A program made the position numbers and the translations under genes. DNA of 52,697 bases from Actinopolymorpha alba DSM 45243 (lineage in GTDB: Bacteria; Actinomycetota; Actinomycetes; Propionibacteriales; Actinopolymorphaceae), in NCBI RefSeq assembly GCF_000373925.1, contig NZ_KB892781.1:1-52697 (forward strand), read 5' to 3'. This document shows, one piece after another, positions 24,008 through 31,387 of the stretch. The first letter of the stretch is position 1. Each line of letters starts with the position of its first letter. Under the pieces are notes generated by a model. It worked only from the letters and a program-made list of their open reading frames with translations. It searched no databases and had not been told where the DNA came from.

Positions 24008-25120
24008 TTACGAGCGGCGGCAGGCACGGCAGCGGCCACGGCGTCGTAGGTAGTACGCGTATGTCGCGAGGGCGAGGCCGACTCCCCACACCGGCCAGAG
24101 CGCTCCGGGTGCGACGGTGCCCCAGTCCTCGCTGAGCGCGCCCGGTGGAAAATACCCAAGGAGCGCGGTCCGAATCCAGCCGACGCCCGGACCGATGATG
24201 ATGAACGCCACTACGGTCGCGGGCACGATCGCGGTACGCGGCCTGACCGGATTACCGCGCAGCCACGGGATCCAGCGCGGGTAGACCTCGCCCCATTTCT
24301 GAACCAGGCCTAGCGTCAGCGTGGCACCGCCCAGGGCGAGCATCGCCATGAAGGCACCCGCGATGAAGATCTCGGGCGAGTCGGCCGCCTCCTCTGTGAG
24401 GAACCGTCGCGACACCCCGAGCGGGATGCCCAGCGCCCATGCGAGCCGGGTCATCGCGTACAACGCCGGCACCGCGATCGCGGCGGCGACCGCCCAGCGG
24501 CCCCAGCGCGCTGCCCGCTCCGGCCTGGTCCACGCGGGGCTCGCGTCGTGACGACCGCAGACCTGGCACGCGCGGGCGACCGTACGGTGAAACACCACGG
24601 CCGCCGCGAACCACGAGGCACCCAGGAGAATCAGCAGCAGCTGGTTGGCGACCGGCCACGACACCTGGCTGGAGATCGTGACACCTGGCGGCCAACCGAA
24701 CGGCTTACCCGCCAACAGGATCGGGATGTGGGCCGCCGCGATGAGGGGACGACCGTCCGGAATGACGAACGCGTACGTCGCGCCCTGGACGCCTGCCAGG
24801 ACAAGCAGAAGTGACGCCAACGGCCCGCGCCTTCGCACCTGACACATGGCCAGCGCGATGACTGTTCCAAGCAGCCCGAGCGCGACCACCCACGGCGCCG
24901 CGGACTCTTGCGTGACGTTCTCGAGAATGGACTGTCGACGGGCCAGCGGATCGTGTGCTGTGCCAAAGGGAAATCCACCCCCGCCAGCCATCCAGAAAAG
25001 CCCGGCGAACGCGTACGCCGTACTCCCGACCGCGGGCAGGAGGCAGGCGAGTCGGACGACCCCGCCGCGAGCAAGGCGGCCTTGACGCTCGCCGCCGGAA
25101 GATAGCCGCACATCTGTCAT
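24008..25120 (-). CDS. Polytopic membrane protein of unknown function
   Basis: This 370-residue protein has about eight membrane segments, starting near VRLACLLPAVGSTAYAFAGL. A short cytoplasmic or external loop contains CQVCGRHDAS, a possible metal-binding Cys pair. The C-terminus is strongly basic with two further cysteines (RRRGRCRACRRS). The open frame extends to 25678 but the upstream 186 codons lack membrane-protein character. I chose ATG 25120, just before the positively charged first loop. I do not recognise a named family. It diverges from the ferredoxin-reductase gene across 232 bases. Confidence 0.7.
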   Translation of the reverse strand: MTDVRLSSGGERQGRLARGGVVRLACLLPAVGSTAYAFAGLFWMAGGGGFPFGTAHDPLARRQSILENVTQESAAPWVVALGLLGTVIALAMCQVRRRGPLASLLLVLAGVQGATYAFVIPDGRPLIAAAHIPILLAGKPFGWPPGVTISSQVSWPVANQLLLILLGASWFAAAVVFHRTVARACQVCGRHDASPAWTRPERAARWGRWAVAAAIAVPALYAMTRLAWALGIPLGVSRRFLTEEAADSPEIFIAGAFMAMLALGGATLTLGLVQKWGEVYPRWIPWLRGNPVRPRTAIVPATVVAFIIIGPGVGWIRTALLGYFPPGALSEDWGTVAPGALWPVWGVGLALATYAYYLRRRGRCRACRRS

Positions 25121-25352
25121 GGCATCAGCGTCGCCAGGCGTACGGGCCGAGCGCATCGGCCGATGGACAGAGTGACGGCGAATTCCGCCGACCGCTCTCG
25201 GCATCTCGGCGGACTCGGGCCTCACCCTGGGGTTCACCCGGTGTGGGTGATGGCGTCGTCGAGAGCCCACCCAAGCCTGGGGGTAAGTGAGCGGCCCCAG
25301 CCGGTCGGCCGCCGAGGCGGCAGACCGCGCCAGAAGGCCCGGAAAGGATGCC

Positions 25353-26972
25353 ATGAGGCTTGCGGTCGATCTCACCCGATGCCAGGGATATGCGCAATGT
25401 GCGTTCCTCGCGCCCGACGTCTTCACGATGAGCGGCGACGAGGCGTTGTTGTACGACGCCAACCCCGACGACATCCAGCGGGAGCGGATTCTTCGGGCCG
25501 CCGCGGCCTGCCCGGTGCAGGCGATCATCCTTGACCACCGCGACGAGCGAGAAGCCCGACCCGCCGCAGCCGAGGCGAACCGGTCCGGCACGGCCGCAGC
25601 CGTCGAACGGATCGTCATCGTCGGGGCGTCCCTCGCTGGGCTCCGTGCCGCGCATGCGTTACGTACCGGCGGATTCACCGGCTCGTTGACACTGATCGGG
25701 GACGAACCACACCGTCCCTACGACCGTCCGCCGCTGTCGAAACAGGTCCTGACCGGGCAGGTCCCGGCACAGCGGACCGTGTTGCCACGGTCAACCGGGC
25801 TCGACGTCGACTGGCGGCTCGGCCAGCCAGCGATCGGGCTCGACCGCGCTCGCAGGCGCGTTCATGTCGCTGGCGGTGGCGAGGTGGACTTCGACCGGGT
25901 GCTGATCGCCACGGGGGTGCGTGCCCGCCCCTGGCCGAATGTCGCGGAGGCCGCGCTGGACGGCGTGTTCGTCGTACGCGGCCGGGACGACGCGGCTGAA
26001 CTTCGGGAACGGCTCGCCGCCGGTCCTCAGCGTGTTCTGGTCATCGGGGGTGGGTTCCTCGGCTCGGAGGTGGCGTCCGACTGCTGCGACCTCGGCATCC
26101 CAGTGACCGTCGTGGAGCGGGGACCGCAACCACTGGTTGGCGCGTTCGGCGGCGTCCTCGGTGCGGTCGCGGCGGAACTGCAACGCGCGAACGGCGTCGA
26201 CCTGCGGTGCGGCGTCGCCGTGGAGGCGCTCGAGGGTGACGCGGACGCACGGCTGGTGCGGGCGCGGCTGTCTGACGGCAGCACGCTCGACGTCGATCTC
26301 GCGGTCGCGGCGCTGGGTGCGGTACGCAACGTCGAATGGTTGCGCGACTCTGGTCTCGCGGCTGGTCCATGGGGAGTGGCGTGCGACGCCGGGTGCCGCG
26401 CCTTCGACGTGAACGGCGTTGTCACCGACGACATCTTCGTCGCCGGTGACGTGGCACGCTTCCCGCATCCGCTCTACGAGTACCAACTGCTTGCCCTCGA
26501 ACACTGGAGCAACGCGCTCAACCAGGCCGAGATCGCGGCCCACAACATGATCAGCGACGAGTCCGACCGCTGGCCGCACCTCGCACTGCCCGTCTTCTGG
26601 TCCACGCAGTTCGGCGTCGAGATCAAGTCGGTGGGCGTCCCGACGTTCTCCGACGAAGTGCTGGTTACGCAGGGTTCCACAGCCGAGCGGCGGTTCGTCG
26701 CGGTGTACGGCAAGGACGGTCGCGTGACCGCGGCGGTGACGTTCAACCAGTCGAAGTGGCTGGAGTTCTATGCCGGGTTGATCGAACGCTCGGCGCCGTT
26801 CCCGCCGGAGTTCCGCGGCGTCGACCACCCAGCGAAGGCCAAGCCCCCGGTGGCGGCGGGCCCGGTGCCAGCCGCGATACCTATCCAAGCCGTGCCGTAC
26901 CACGCCACCGTCATGGTCACCGGCCACCACCCCAGCGAACGGCGCGCCCGGCTGGTGCATCCGTCCGGCTGA
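25353..26972 (+). CDS. Ferredoxin-ferredoxin reductase fusion (P450 redox partner)
   Basis: This 539-residue protein joins a [3Fe-4S]-type ferredoxin (residues 1-62) to an FAD-dependent NAD(P)H:ferredoxin reductase (about 85-500). Cluster ligands are Cys10, Cys16 and Cys53, with Tyr13 where a fourth Cys would sit, the pattern of P450-associated ferredoxins. The reductase has the FAD fold (IVIVGASLAGLRAA), RPYDRPPLSK and an NAD(P) fold (VLVIGGGFLGSEVA). FVAGDVARFPH is the second FAD contact. The fused form lets one polypeptide carry electrons from NAD(P)H to the P450 whose gene starts 35 bases downstream. ATG 25353 is preceded by GGAAAGGA. The separate-gene arrangement is more usual, so the fusion is notable. 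Confidence 0.92.
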   Translation: MRLAVDLTRCQGYAQCAFLAPDVFTMSGDEALLYDANPDDIQRERILRAAAACPVQAIILDHRDEREARPAAAEANRSGTAAAVERIVIVGASLAGLRAAHALRTGGFTGSLTLIGDEPHRPYDRPPLSKQVLTGQVPAQRTVLPRSTGLDVDWRLGQPAIGLDRARRRVHVAGGGEVDFDRVLIATGVRARPWPNVAEAALDGVFVVRGRDDAAELRERLAAGPQRVLVIGGGFLGSEVASDCCDLGIPVTVVERGPQPLVGAFGGVLGAVAAELQRANGVDLRCGVAVEALEGDADARLVRARLSDGSTLDVDLAVAALGAVRNVEWLRDSGLAAGPWGVACDAGCRAFDVNGVVTDDIFVAGDVARFPHPLYEYQLLALEHWSNALNQAEIAAHNMISDESDRWPHLALPVFWSTQFGVEIKSVGVPTFSDEVLVTQGSTAERRFVAVYGKDGRVTAAVTFNQSKWLEFYAGLIERSAPFPPEFRGVDHPAKAKPPVAAGPVPAAIPIQAVPYHATVMVTGHHPSERRARLVHPSG

Positions 26973-27007
26973 CGGTGCGGGCAAAGGAAGACGGGAGGGG
27001 ATCGCGG

Positions 27008-28306
27008 ATGGCGCCCAGCGTTTTTCAACAGGTACTCGACTATGCCAACCGAGCCGATCCGTACCCGCTGTACGCCGAACTCCGCCGGACACCGGTGATC
27101 CGCGAGGACGACGGCCGGTACGTCGTCAGTACGTACAGGGAAATCGTCGCGCTCCTCCACGATCCACGGGTGAGCTCTGTTCGTAAGGAATCGGAGGAGC
27201 CGCCGAGCTTCATCCGGCTGGATCCTCCTGAACACGACCGGATCCGTCGCGTCCTGAACCGCCATTTCGGCCCGCCGGAAACCCCCGGACGGATCGACGG
27301 TATGCGTCCGGAACTCCTCGAGATCGTCACTGAGCTGATCGACCGGTTCGCGGGCAAAGACCAGGTGGACATGGTGGACGAGTTCGCCTATCCGTTCCCG
27401 GTGACGGTGATCTGCCGGCTGCTTGGCGTTCCACGGGAAGACGAGCCGCGGTTCAGGGTCTGGGCTGACGCCGTTGTCGAGGCGATCGGGCCGGTGGGTG
27501 CCGAGCAGGAAAGGTTGTACGCGAAACGCGACGCGGCCATCGTCGAGCTTCGGGCGTACCTCAGCGGGCTCATTGAGTTCCATCGCCGGCATCCCCGTGA
27601 CGACCTGCTCTCTGCCCTCGCCACCGACGACGCGGTGCTTGGGCGGATGTCACGTGCCGAGCTGGCGAGCAATGCGGCCCTGCTGCTCATCGCCGGCCAT
27701 GAGACCACCGTCAACCTCATCACCAACGGGATGCTCACCCTGCTTCGACACCCGCACGTCCTGGAACGGATCCGGCAGCGGCCGGAGCTCGTCATCCGGA
27801 CTGTCGAGGAGTTGCTGCGGTACGAACCACCGGTGCAGATCCTGCCTGATCGAGTGGCGCTGGATGACATCGAGATCGCCGGCACCGTCATCCCGGCTGG
27901 TGCGCCCATCACGCTGGTCCTCGCGGCGGGTAGCCGGGACCCCGACCACGTGTGGGACCCGGACCGGTTCAACCCGGAGCGCATCGATCCCGAGCGGTTC
28001 GTGCTCAGACGTGGCGGCAACCAGCACCTGGGTTTCGGTGGCGGAGTCCACTACTGTTTCGGCGCGCCGCTTGCCCGGGTGGAGACGCAGGTCGCCCTGT
28101 CGGAGCTGGTCAGCAGGCTGGACAACCCGCGCCTGCTCGCCGATCCGCCGCCGTACCGGCCGAACGCGGTGTTGCGTGGGCCGCGGCATCTGATGGTGGG
28201 GTTCGATCAGGTCCGTCCCGCGCGGGTGGGCCGCGTTCCTCGGGCCCGTGAGGAAGCTGCGGCGAGAGCGGCGGCTGAAGCTGCCGCTGCGAAGGAGCGG
28301 AGTTGA
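27008..28306 (+). CDS. Cytochrome P450
   Basis: This 432-residue soluble bacterial P450 hydroxylates or otherwise oxidises an unidentified substrate. The I-helix oxygen motif is AGHETTVN, the K-helix ExxR is EELLR, and the heme loop FGGGVHYCFG holds the heme-ligand Cys350. ATG 27008 follows GGGAGGGG by 7 bases. It is downstream of, and probably in one operon with, the fused ferredoxin reductase, which should supply its electrons. The C-terminal tail (AREEAAARAAAEAAAAKERS) is an extra Ala/Glu-rich helix not needed for the fold. No biosynthetic genes are adjacent, so a catabolic or detoxifying role is as likely as a biosynthetic one. Confidence 0.95.
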   Translation: MAPSVFQQVLDYANRADPYPLYAELRRTPVIREDDGRYVVSTYREIVALLHDPRVSSVRKESEEPPSFIRLDPPEHDRIRRVLNRHFGPPETPGRIDGMRPELLEIVTELIDRFAGKDQVDMVDEFAYPFPVTVICRLLGVPREDEPRFRVWADAVVEAIGPVGAEQERLYAKRDAAIVELRAYLSGLIEFHRRHPRDDLLSALATDDAVLGRMSRAELASNAALLLIAGHETTVNLITNGMLTLLRHPHVLERIRQRPELVIRTVEELLRYEPPVQILPDRVALDDIEIAGTVIPAGAPITLVLAAGSRDPDHVWDPDRFNPERIDPERFVLRRGGNQHLGFGGGVHYCFGAPLARVETQVALSELVSRLDNPRLLADPPPYRPNAVLRGPRHLMVGFDQVRPARVGRVPRAREEAAARAAAEAAAAKERS

Positions 28307-28478
28307 TCAACGGCACGTGATTCGGCCATCCGCAGCGGGAGGTGTTTTCGATTACGGGACCGTTGATTTAGCTCCTCCGGGGTCGGCGTCGGCCTCGCTT
28401 TGCGGGGTGTCTGGTCGGTGGAGTGAGTGGGACCCCGCTCGGGTTTTGTCGTCTCACACTTTGGTCGATCCAGGGTTG

Positions 28479-28601
28479 TCTCACATTGTGTACACCTTCT
28501 GTGATGCGAGGCAGGGCATTTTCCCACCAGGCAAGGCAAATTTGCCTAGTGAGGTGGGGACTTGCCGCCTGGGGTCTCCAAACGGTGTACACAATGTGAG
28601 A
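28479..28601. repeat. 123-bp element with 18-bp terminal inverted repeats, copy 1
   Basis: The ends TCTCACATTGTGTACACC and GGTGTACACAATGTGAGA are perfect inverted repeats. The centre contains the 14-bp palindrome AGGCAAATTTGCCT (28534-28547), flanked by further partial symmetry. Copy 2 lies at 29488-29610 in the same orientation and has the same length. Similarity continues for about 57 bases past the right end in both copies. It resembles a MITE or a structured RNA unit; it encodes no protein. Confidence 0.75.
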
Positions 28602-28765
28602 CAGGAGCCTCTTTTCTCACTATCCGATACAGCCGGGTGTACGCCATTCGAGACGGCCACCACCTCACGCGGTATCTTTCCACGAAGCACGCTGAATTCG
28701 CCTTGCGTTGGGACACCTGGGTGCAACGAGGACCAAGCTGCCTCACATCGGCTGTACCTCAGCGA

Positions 28766-28813
28766 GATCGTGGAGACTCCAGGGGGTTATAGCACTCCTG
28801 AGTCTCCACGATC
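28766..28813. terminator. 14-bp perfect inverted repeat, possible terminator
   Basis: GATCGTGGAGACTC pairs with GAGTCTCCACGATC across 20 bases, and the stem can extend by AGG/CCT past one bulge. It lies between the P450 gene and the end of the minus-strand ORF at 28940. It could end transcription of either one, or be part of a repeat element. Confidence 0.5.
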
Positions 28814-28939
28814 AGAGATGACCTGCCCATCACGAAAGCCGCCGAGCCTGCATGTTTTGAATAACCCTCAAGGCGCCCCGCTAGGTGTACAAAATGTGGG
28901 ACGACCCGGTGCTGGGAAGCTTGATCTACGGGAGGCGCG

Positions 28940-29404
28940 CTAGTTCCAGCTGGGTGGCTGCGCGGCGATGGTCGTATCGAGCGTGTGTCCGTCAGCATCG
29001 AGGGCCCGGAAGGATGAGAGCCGAGCATCGGGTGGGAGGACCGCAGCGAAGAACACTTCGCCAGCGGTTCCGATCTCCGGGAGGCTGGCGACAGGGGTGA
29101 GGTCCAGACTTTCGCCTGGCAGATTGGATCCTTCAACGCGTAAGCGTGCGACCTTTGGTTTTGCGCGGCAGACGATGCTCAGTGGCGTTTCGCTCGACCT
29201 GCCGAAATAGGTGGCCATCACCGTGTCCTGTTGCAGGACGCCCGCTCCGATGCCTCCACCGTGACGGCGGCCGTCGGGATACTCGAGATTGATGATCGTG
29301 AAGGGCCCGTCTGGTGAGCCGCCTATTTCAAGGGTCCAATGTCCGCCGCCAGGTGCGCTGCCATGGGCAATTTGGCGGACGGGTGGCATGGGCGGAAAGT
29401 CCAT
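28940..29404 (-). CDS. Hypothetical protein between two repeat elements
   Basis: This 154-residue protein starts MDFPPMPPVRQIAHGSAPG. It has a beta-rich look (HWTLEIGGSPDGPFTIINLE, VMATYFGRSSETPLSIV, GEVFFAAVLPPDARL) and no signal peptide or membrane helix. The alternation of short hydrophobic strands with Gly/Asp turns suggests a beta-sandwich. I do not recognise the family. It sits between the two direct copies of the 123-bp element and points away from its other neighbours, so it has no operon partner. Confidence 0.6.
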   Translation of the reverse strand: MDFPPMPPVRQIAHGSAPGGGHWTLEIGGSPDGPFTIINLEYPDGRRHGGGIGAGVLQQDTVMATYFGRSSETPLSIVCRAKPKVARLRVEGSNLPGESLDLTPVASLPEIGTAGEVFFAAVLPPDARLSSFRALDADGHTLDTTIAAQPPSWN

Positions 29405-29487
29405 CAGAACTCGCTTCCGATATCAGCGACCGGTGCAGGCATGGACGCCTTCAGGTCTGCCCACGATGTGAGGCAAGGTTGGCGTTT

Positions 29488-29610
29488 TCTCACATTGTGT
29501 ACACCATCTCCGGTGCGAGGCGGGGCATTTCCCTACCAGGCAAGGCAAATTTGCCTAGTGAGGTGGAGACTTGCCGCGTGAGGCACTCAAAGGGTGTACA
29601 CAATGTGAGA
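29488..29610. repeat. 123-bp element with 18-bp terminal inverted repeats, copy 2
   Basis: The ends match copy 1 exactly, and the inner palindrome AGGCAAATTTGCCT is at 29543-29556. The interior differs from copy 1 at a scattering of positions. Shared sequence runs on to about 29667. Immediately after that, CCGAGAAACCTATGACAA (29663-29680) resembles one arm of the hairpin at 9903-9942. The rest of 29405-29698 has no gene. Confidence 0.75.
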
Positions 29611-29698
29611 CAAAGTCTCGGCTTCTCACCATCCGATACAACAGATGTACGCCATTCGAGACAGCCGAGAAACCTATGACAACTTGGGCTGGCACCTT

Positions 29699-30847
29699 TC
29701 AGTCCAGGGCGGTGAGCAGAGTTTGGCAGGTCTGGCGGATCGCGTCCCGCCGTACGGTGATGCGCCGGTCGTCCCGCAACTCGACCAGGCCGGCGCGCCG
29801 CAGCGCGGTGACCTGTCGCGAGATCGTGCTCTGGTGCACTTCGAGCGCGTCGGCCAGCTGCTGCATGGTGAGCGGCCCGTTTTCGAGCAGGTGCAGGGTG
29901 ATGGCGAGCCGGGTGCGATCGCCAAGGGCGTGCATGGTGGGCGCCAACGCCGCGAGGCGGCCTACCGAGATGCCGGTCCGTGCGGTTGCGCCTGCGTCGG
30001 CCTTAGCCGACTGCGCGGTTGGTGTGTGGCGCGGGGTGAAGAGCACCCACGTGGTCTGGTCGGCAAAGAGCGAGAGGCTACGCCCGAGGCCGGGTGAGGG
30101 CATCACGACGAGTTCGGTCGCGGCTTCGGCCGCCGCGGCGTACTGCTCGTCGGGACGCAGACCAGTTACGAGGCTGATCCACTGGGCGGCGCCACACCCG
30201 GGTGGTGGTGACGGCGTGGCCGCGACCGTCGCGCGCATCGCGTCGAGCGAATCGTGCCAGGCACGATCGAGCCATCCGTGCCAGATCGCGTCGAGTAGGT
30301 CGAGCAACGCCGACCGGAACGTTCCGGCATCGAGCAGTTCGCCCGCCCGCTCCTTTGGATGCGGGACGTTCCAGCTGCGCAGGACCGCCGCGGCGTCTCG
30401 GCGCATCGCGACGGAGGGTTCGGACAGAGACCCGATCTCCGCTGCCGTCGGCTCGGGATCCCGCGGTGGCTTGTCGTAATGCATGTTCGAGTCGATGCCC
30501 CAGTCGATCAGGCCGAGGACGAACTCGTCCTGCCAGGCGGCGAGCCATCGACGCAGCTCGGACCAGTCGGTGTGTCCGGGGTGGTCCGCGGGGAGCTGGT
30601 GTAGCAACACGCTGCGCAGGACCGAGCCGTGTGCCATCGCGGCCCGGACGGGCCAGCTCGCCTCGACGATGTCGGCTGGTAGGCGTTCGGCCAGCGTCTG
30701 CAGCTCAGGTGTGGGCATGGCCTTCCAGGCCAGCGCGTAGTCGACCAGCAGCATCGCGGTCGGCATGGTCGCGGCCAAGGTGGGCGCCGCGACGCGCAGA
30801 ACTGGAGCCGGTCGCGCATCGGCGAGGACTGGTAGCGGGTAGGTCAT
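29699..30847 (-). CDS. ArsR-type winged-helix transcriptional regulator
   Basis: This 382-residue regulator has a large N-terminal domain of about 290 residues and a C-terminal ArsR winged helix. The DNA-binding part reads LAALAPTMHALGDRTRLAI, then LTMQQLADALEVHQSTISRQ. The N-terminal domain is the kind seen in actinobacterial long ArsR proteins and probably senses a ligand. No metal-binding Cys cluster is present, so metal sensing is unlikely. ATG 30847 is used; a GTG at 30871 lies inside a palindrome (30856-30879) that looks like the operator. It diverges from the VOC protein and ABC exporter genes and is their likely repressor. Confidence 0.8.
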   Translation of the reverse strand: MTYPLPVLADARPAPVLRVAAPTLAATMPTAMLLVDYALAWKAMPTPELQTLAERLPADIVEASWPVRAAMAHGSVLRSVLLHQLPADHPGHTDWSELRRWLAAWQDEFVLGLIDWGIDSNMHYDKPPRDPEPTAAEIGSLSEPSVAMRRDAAAVLRSWNVPHPKERAGELLDAGTFRSALLDLLDAIWHGWLDRAWHDSLDAMRATVAATPSPPPGCGAAQWISLVTGLRPDEQYAAAAEAATELVVMPSPGLGRSLSLFADQTTWVLFTPRHTPTAQSAKADAGATARTGISVGRLAALAPTMHALGDRTRLAITLHLLENGPLTMQQLADALEVHQSTISRQVTALRRAGLVELRDDRRITVRRDAIRQTCQTLLTALD

Positions 30848-30855
30848 GTGACTAG

Positions 30856-30879
30856 TATGCGCACTGCGCACGTCGCATA
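30856..30879. promoter_or_regulatory. Palindromic operator between ArsR-type regulator and VOC gene
   Basis: TATGCG and CGCATA form the outer arms of a 24-bp element, with an inner TGCGCA palindrome. It sits 9 bases upstream of the regulator's ATG and 34 bases upstream of the VOC start. ArsR proteins bind imperfect 12-2-12 style inverted repeats, so autoregulation and control of the divergent genes are likely. This is inferred from position and symmetry. Confidence 0.6.
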
Positions 30880-30912
30880 GGAGCGGTGTGTACGGCGAGA
30901 GGATTCGGCCAC

Positions 30913-31290
30913 ATGGGCACCGTAGCGTTCGACGGAATCATCATCTTCTGCGCCGACGTCGCTGCGTCGGCAGAGTTCTACGAGGGCGCTCTCGGACTCT
31001 TTCGGGAGTCGGCGGATGGCGACGTGACCCTGCACCTGCCTACCAAAGGTGACCCTCAGGGCGCGTGGATATTGCTGCATCCGCGGCATGACGGCATGCC
31101 GGTTCCGCATGCGATTGGAACCTTCGCGGTCGACGACGTTGACAGCACCATCGAACGACTGCGGTCGGCCGGCCACCGGATTTCCAGTGAGCCGGCCGAT
31201 CAGCCGTGGGGTGTACGGGAGGCGGGGGTTCTCGACCCCGACGGGTACGAGTTGACGTTGACCGCGTCGCTGCAACCGTCGGATTCCTGA
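30913..31290 (+). CDS. VOC-family (glyoxalase/bleomycin-resistance fold) protein
   Basis: This 125-residue protein has the paired beta-alpha-beta-beta-beta fold of the VOC superfamily. FDGIIIFCADVAASAEFYEGALGL opens the first half in outline, and HAIGTFAVDDVDSTIERL with VLDPDGYELTL forms the second. Such proteins bind or modify small molecules, including antibiotics such as bleomycin. AGAGGA lies about 10 bases before ATG 30913. It lies upstream of an ABC exporter pair and divergent from an ArsR-type regulator, a layout suggesting a drug-binding or detoxifying role. The actual ligand is unknown. Confidence 0.8.
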   Translation: MGTVAFDGIIIFCADVAASAEFYEGALGLFRESADGDVTLHLPTKGDPQGAWILLHPRHDGMPVPHAIGTFAVDDVDSTIERLRSAGHRISSEPADQPWGVREAGVLDPDGYELTLTASLQPSDS

Positions 31291-31387
31291 CCGCCGAAGC
31301 GATAACCGGCTGCAGATTTTTCCAAGACGCCAGCACCGACGGTGACGCAGCCTGGTCGCGCGCAGCGGAGGAGGAACGGATGAGGCG

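Larger units (their letters stand above)
28307..28939. other. Repeat-rich non-coding stretch after the P450
   Basis: No gene is convincing across these 633 bases, and base composition drops below the neighbours. The stretch holds the first 123-bp inverted-terminal element (28479-28601) and an outer inverted pair GTCGTCTCACACTTTG (28448-28463) against CAAAATGTGGGACGAC (28890-28905), 14 of 16 matching. It also holds a 14-bp hairpin at 28766-28813. The pattern suggests layered insertion elements. Confidence 0.6.

Noticed and set aside
25121-25352. Extension of the ferredoxin gene to a GTG at 25287
   Set aside because: The ferredoxin fold begins at MRLAVDLTRC with a ribosome site just ahead of ATG 25353; the upstream part is Arg/Ala-rich and non-homologous.
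28479-29610. A CRISPR array suggested by the pair of similar repeats
   Set aside because: Only two copies exist, 1 kb apart, with no regularly spaced short repeats or cas genes; the units are 123-bp inverted-terminal elements.
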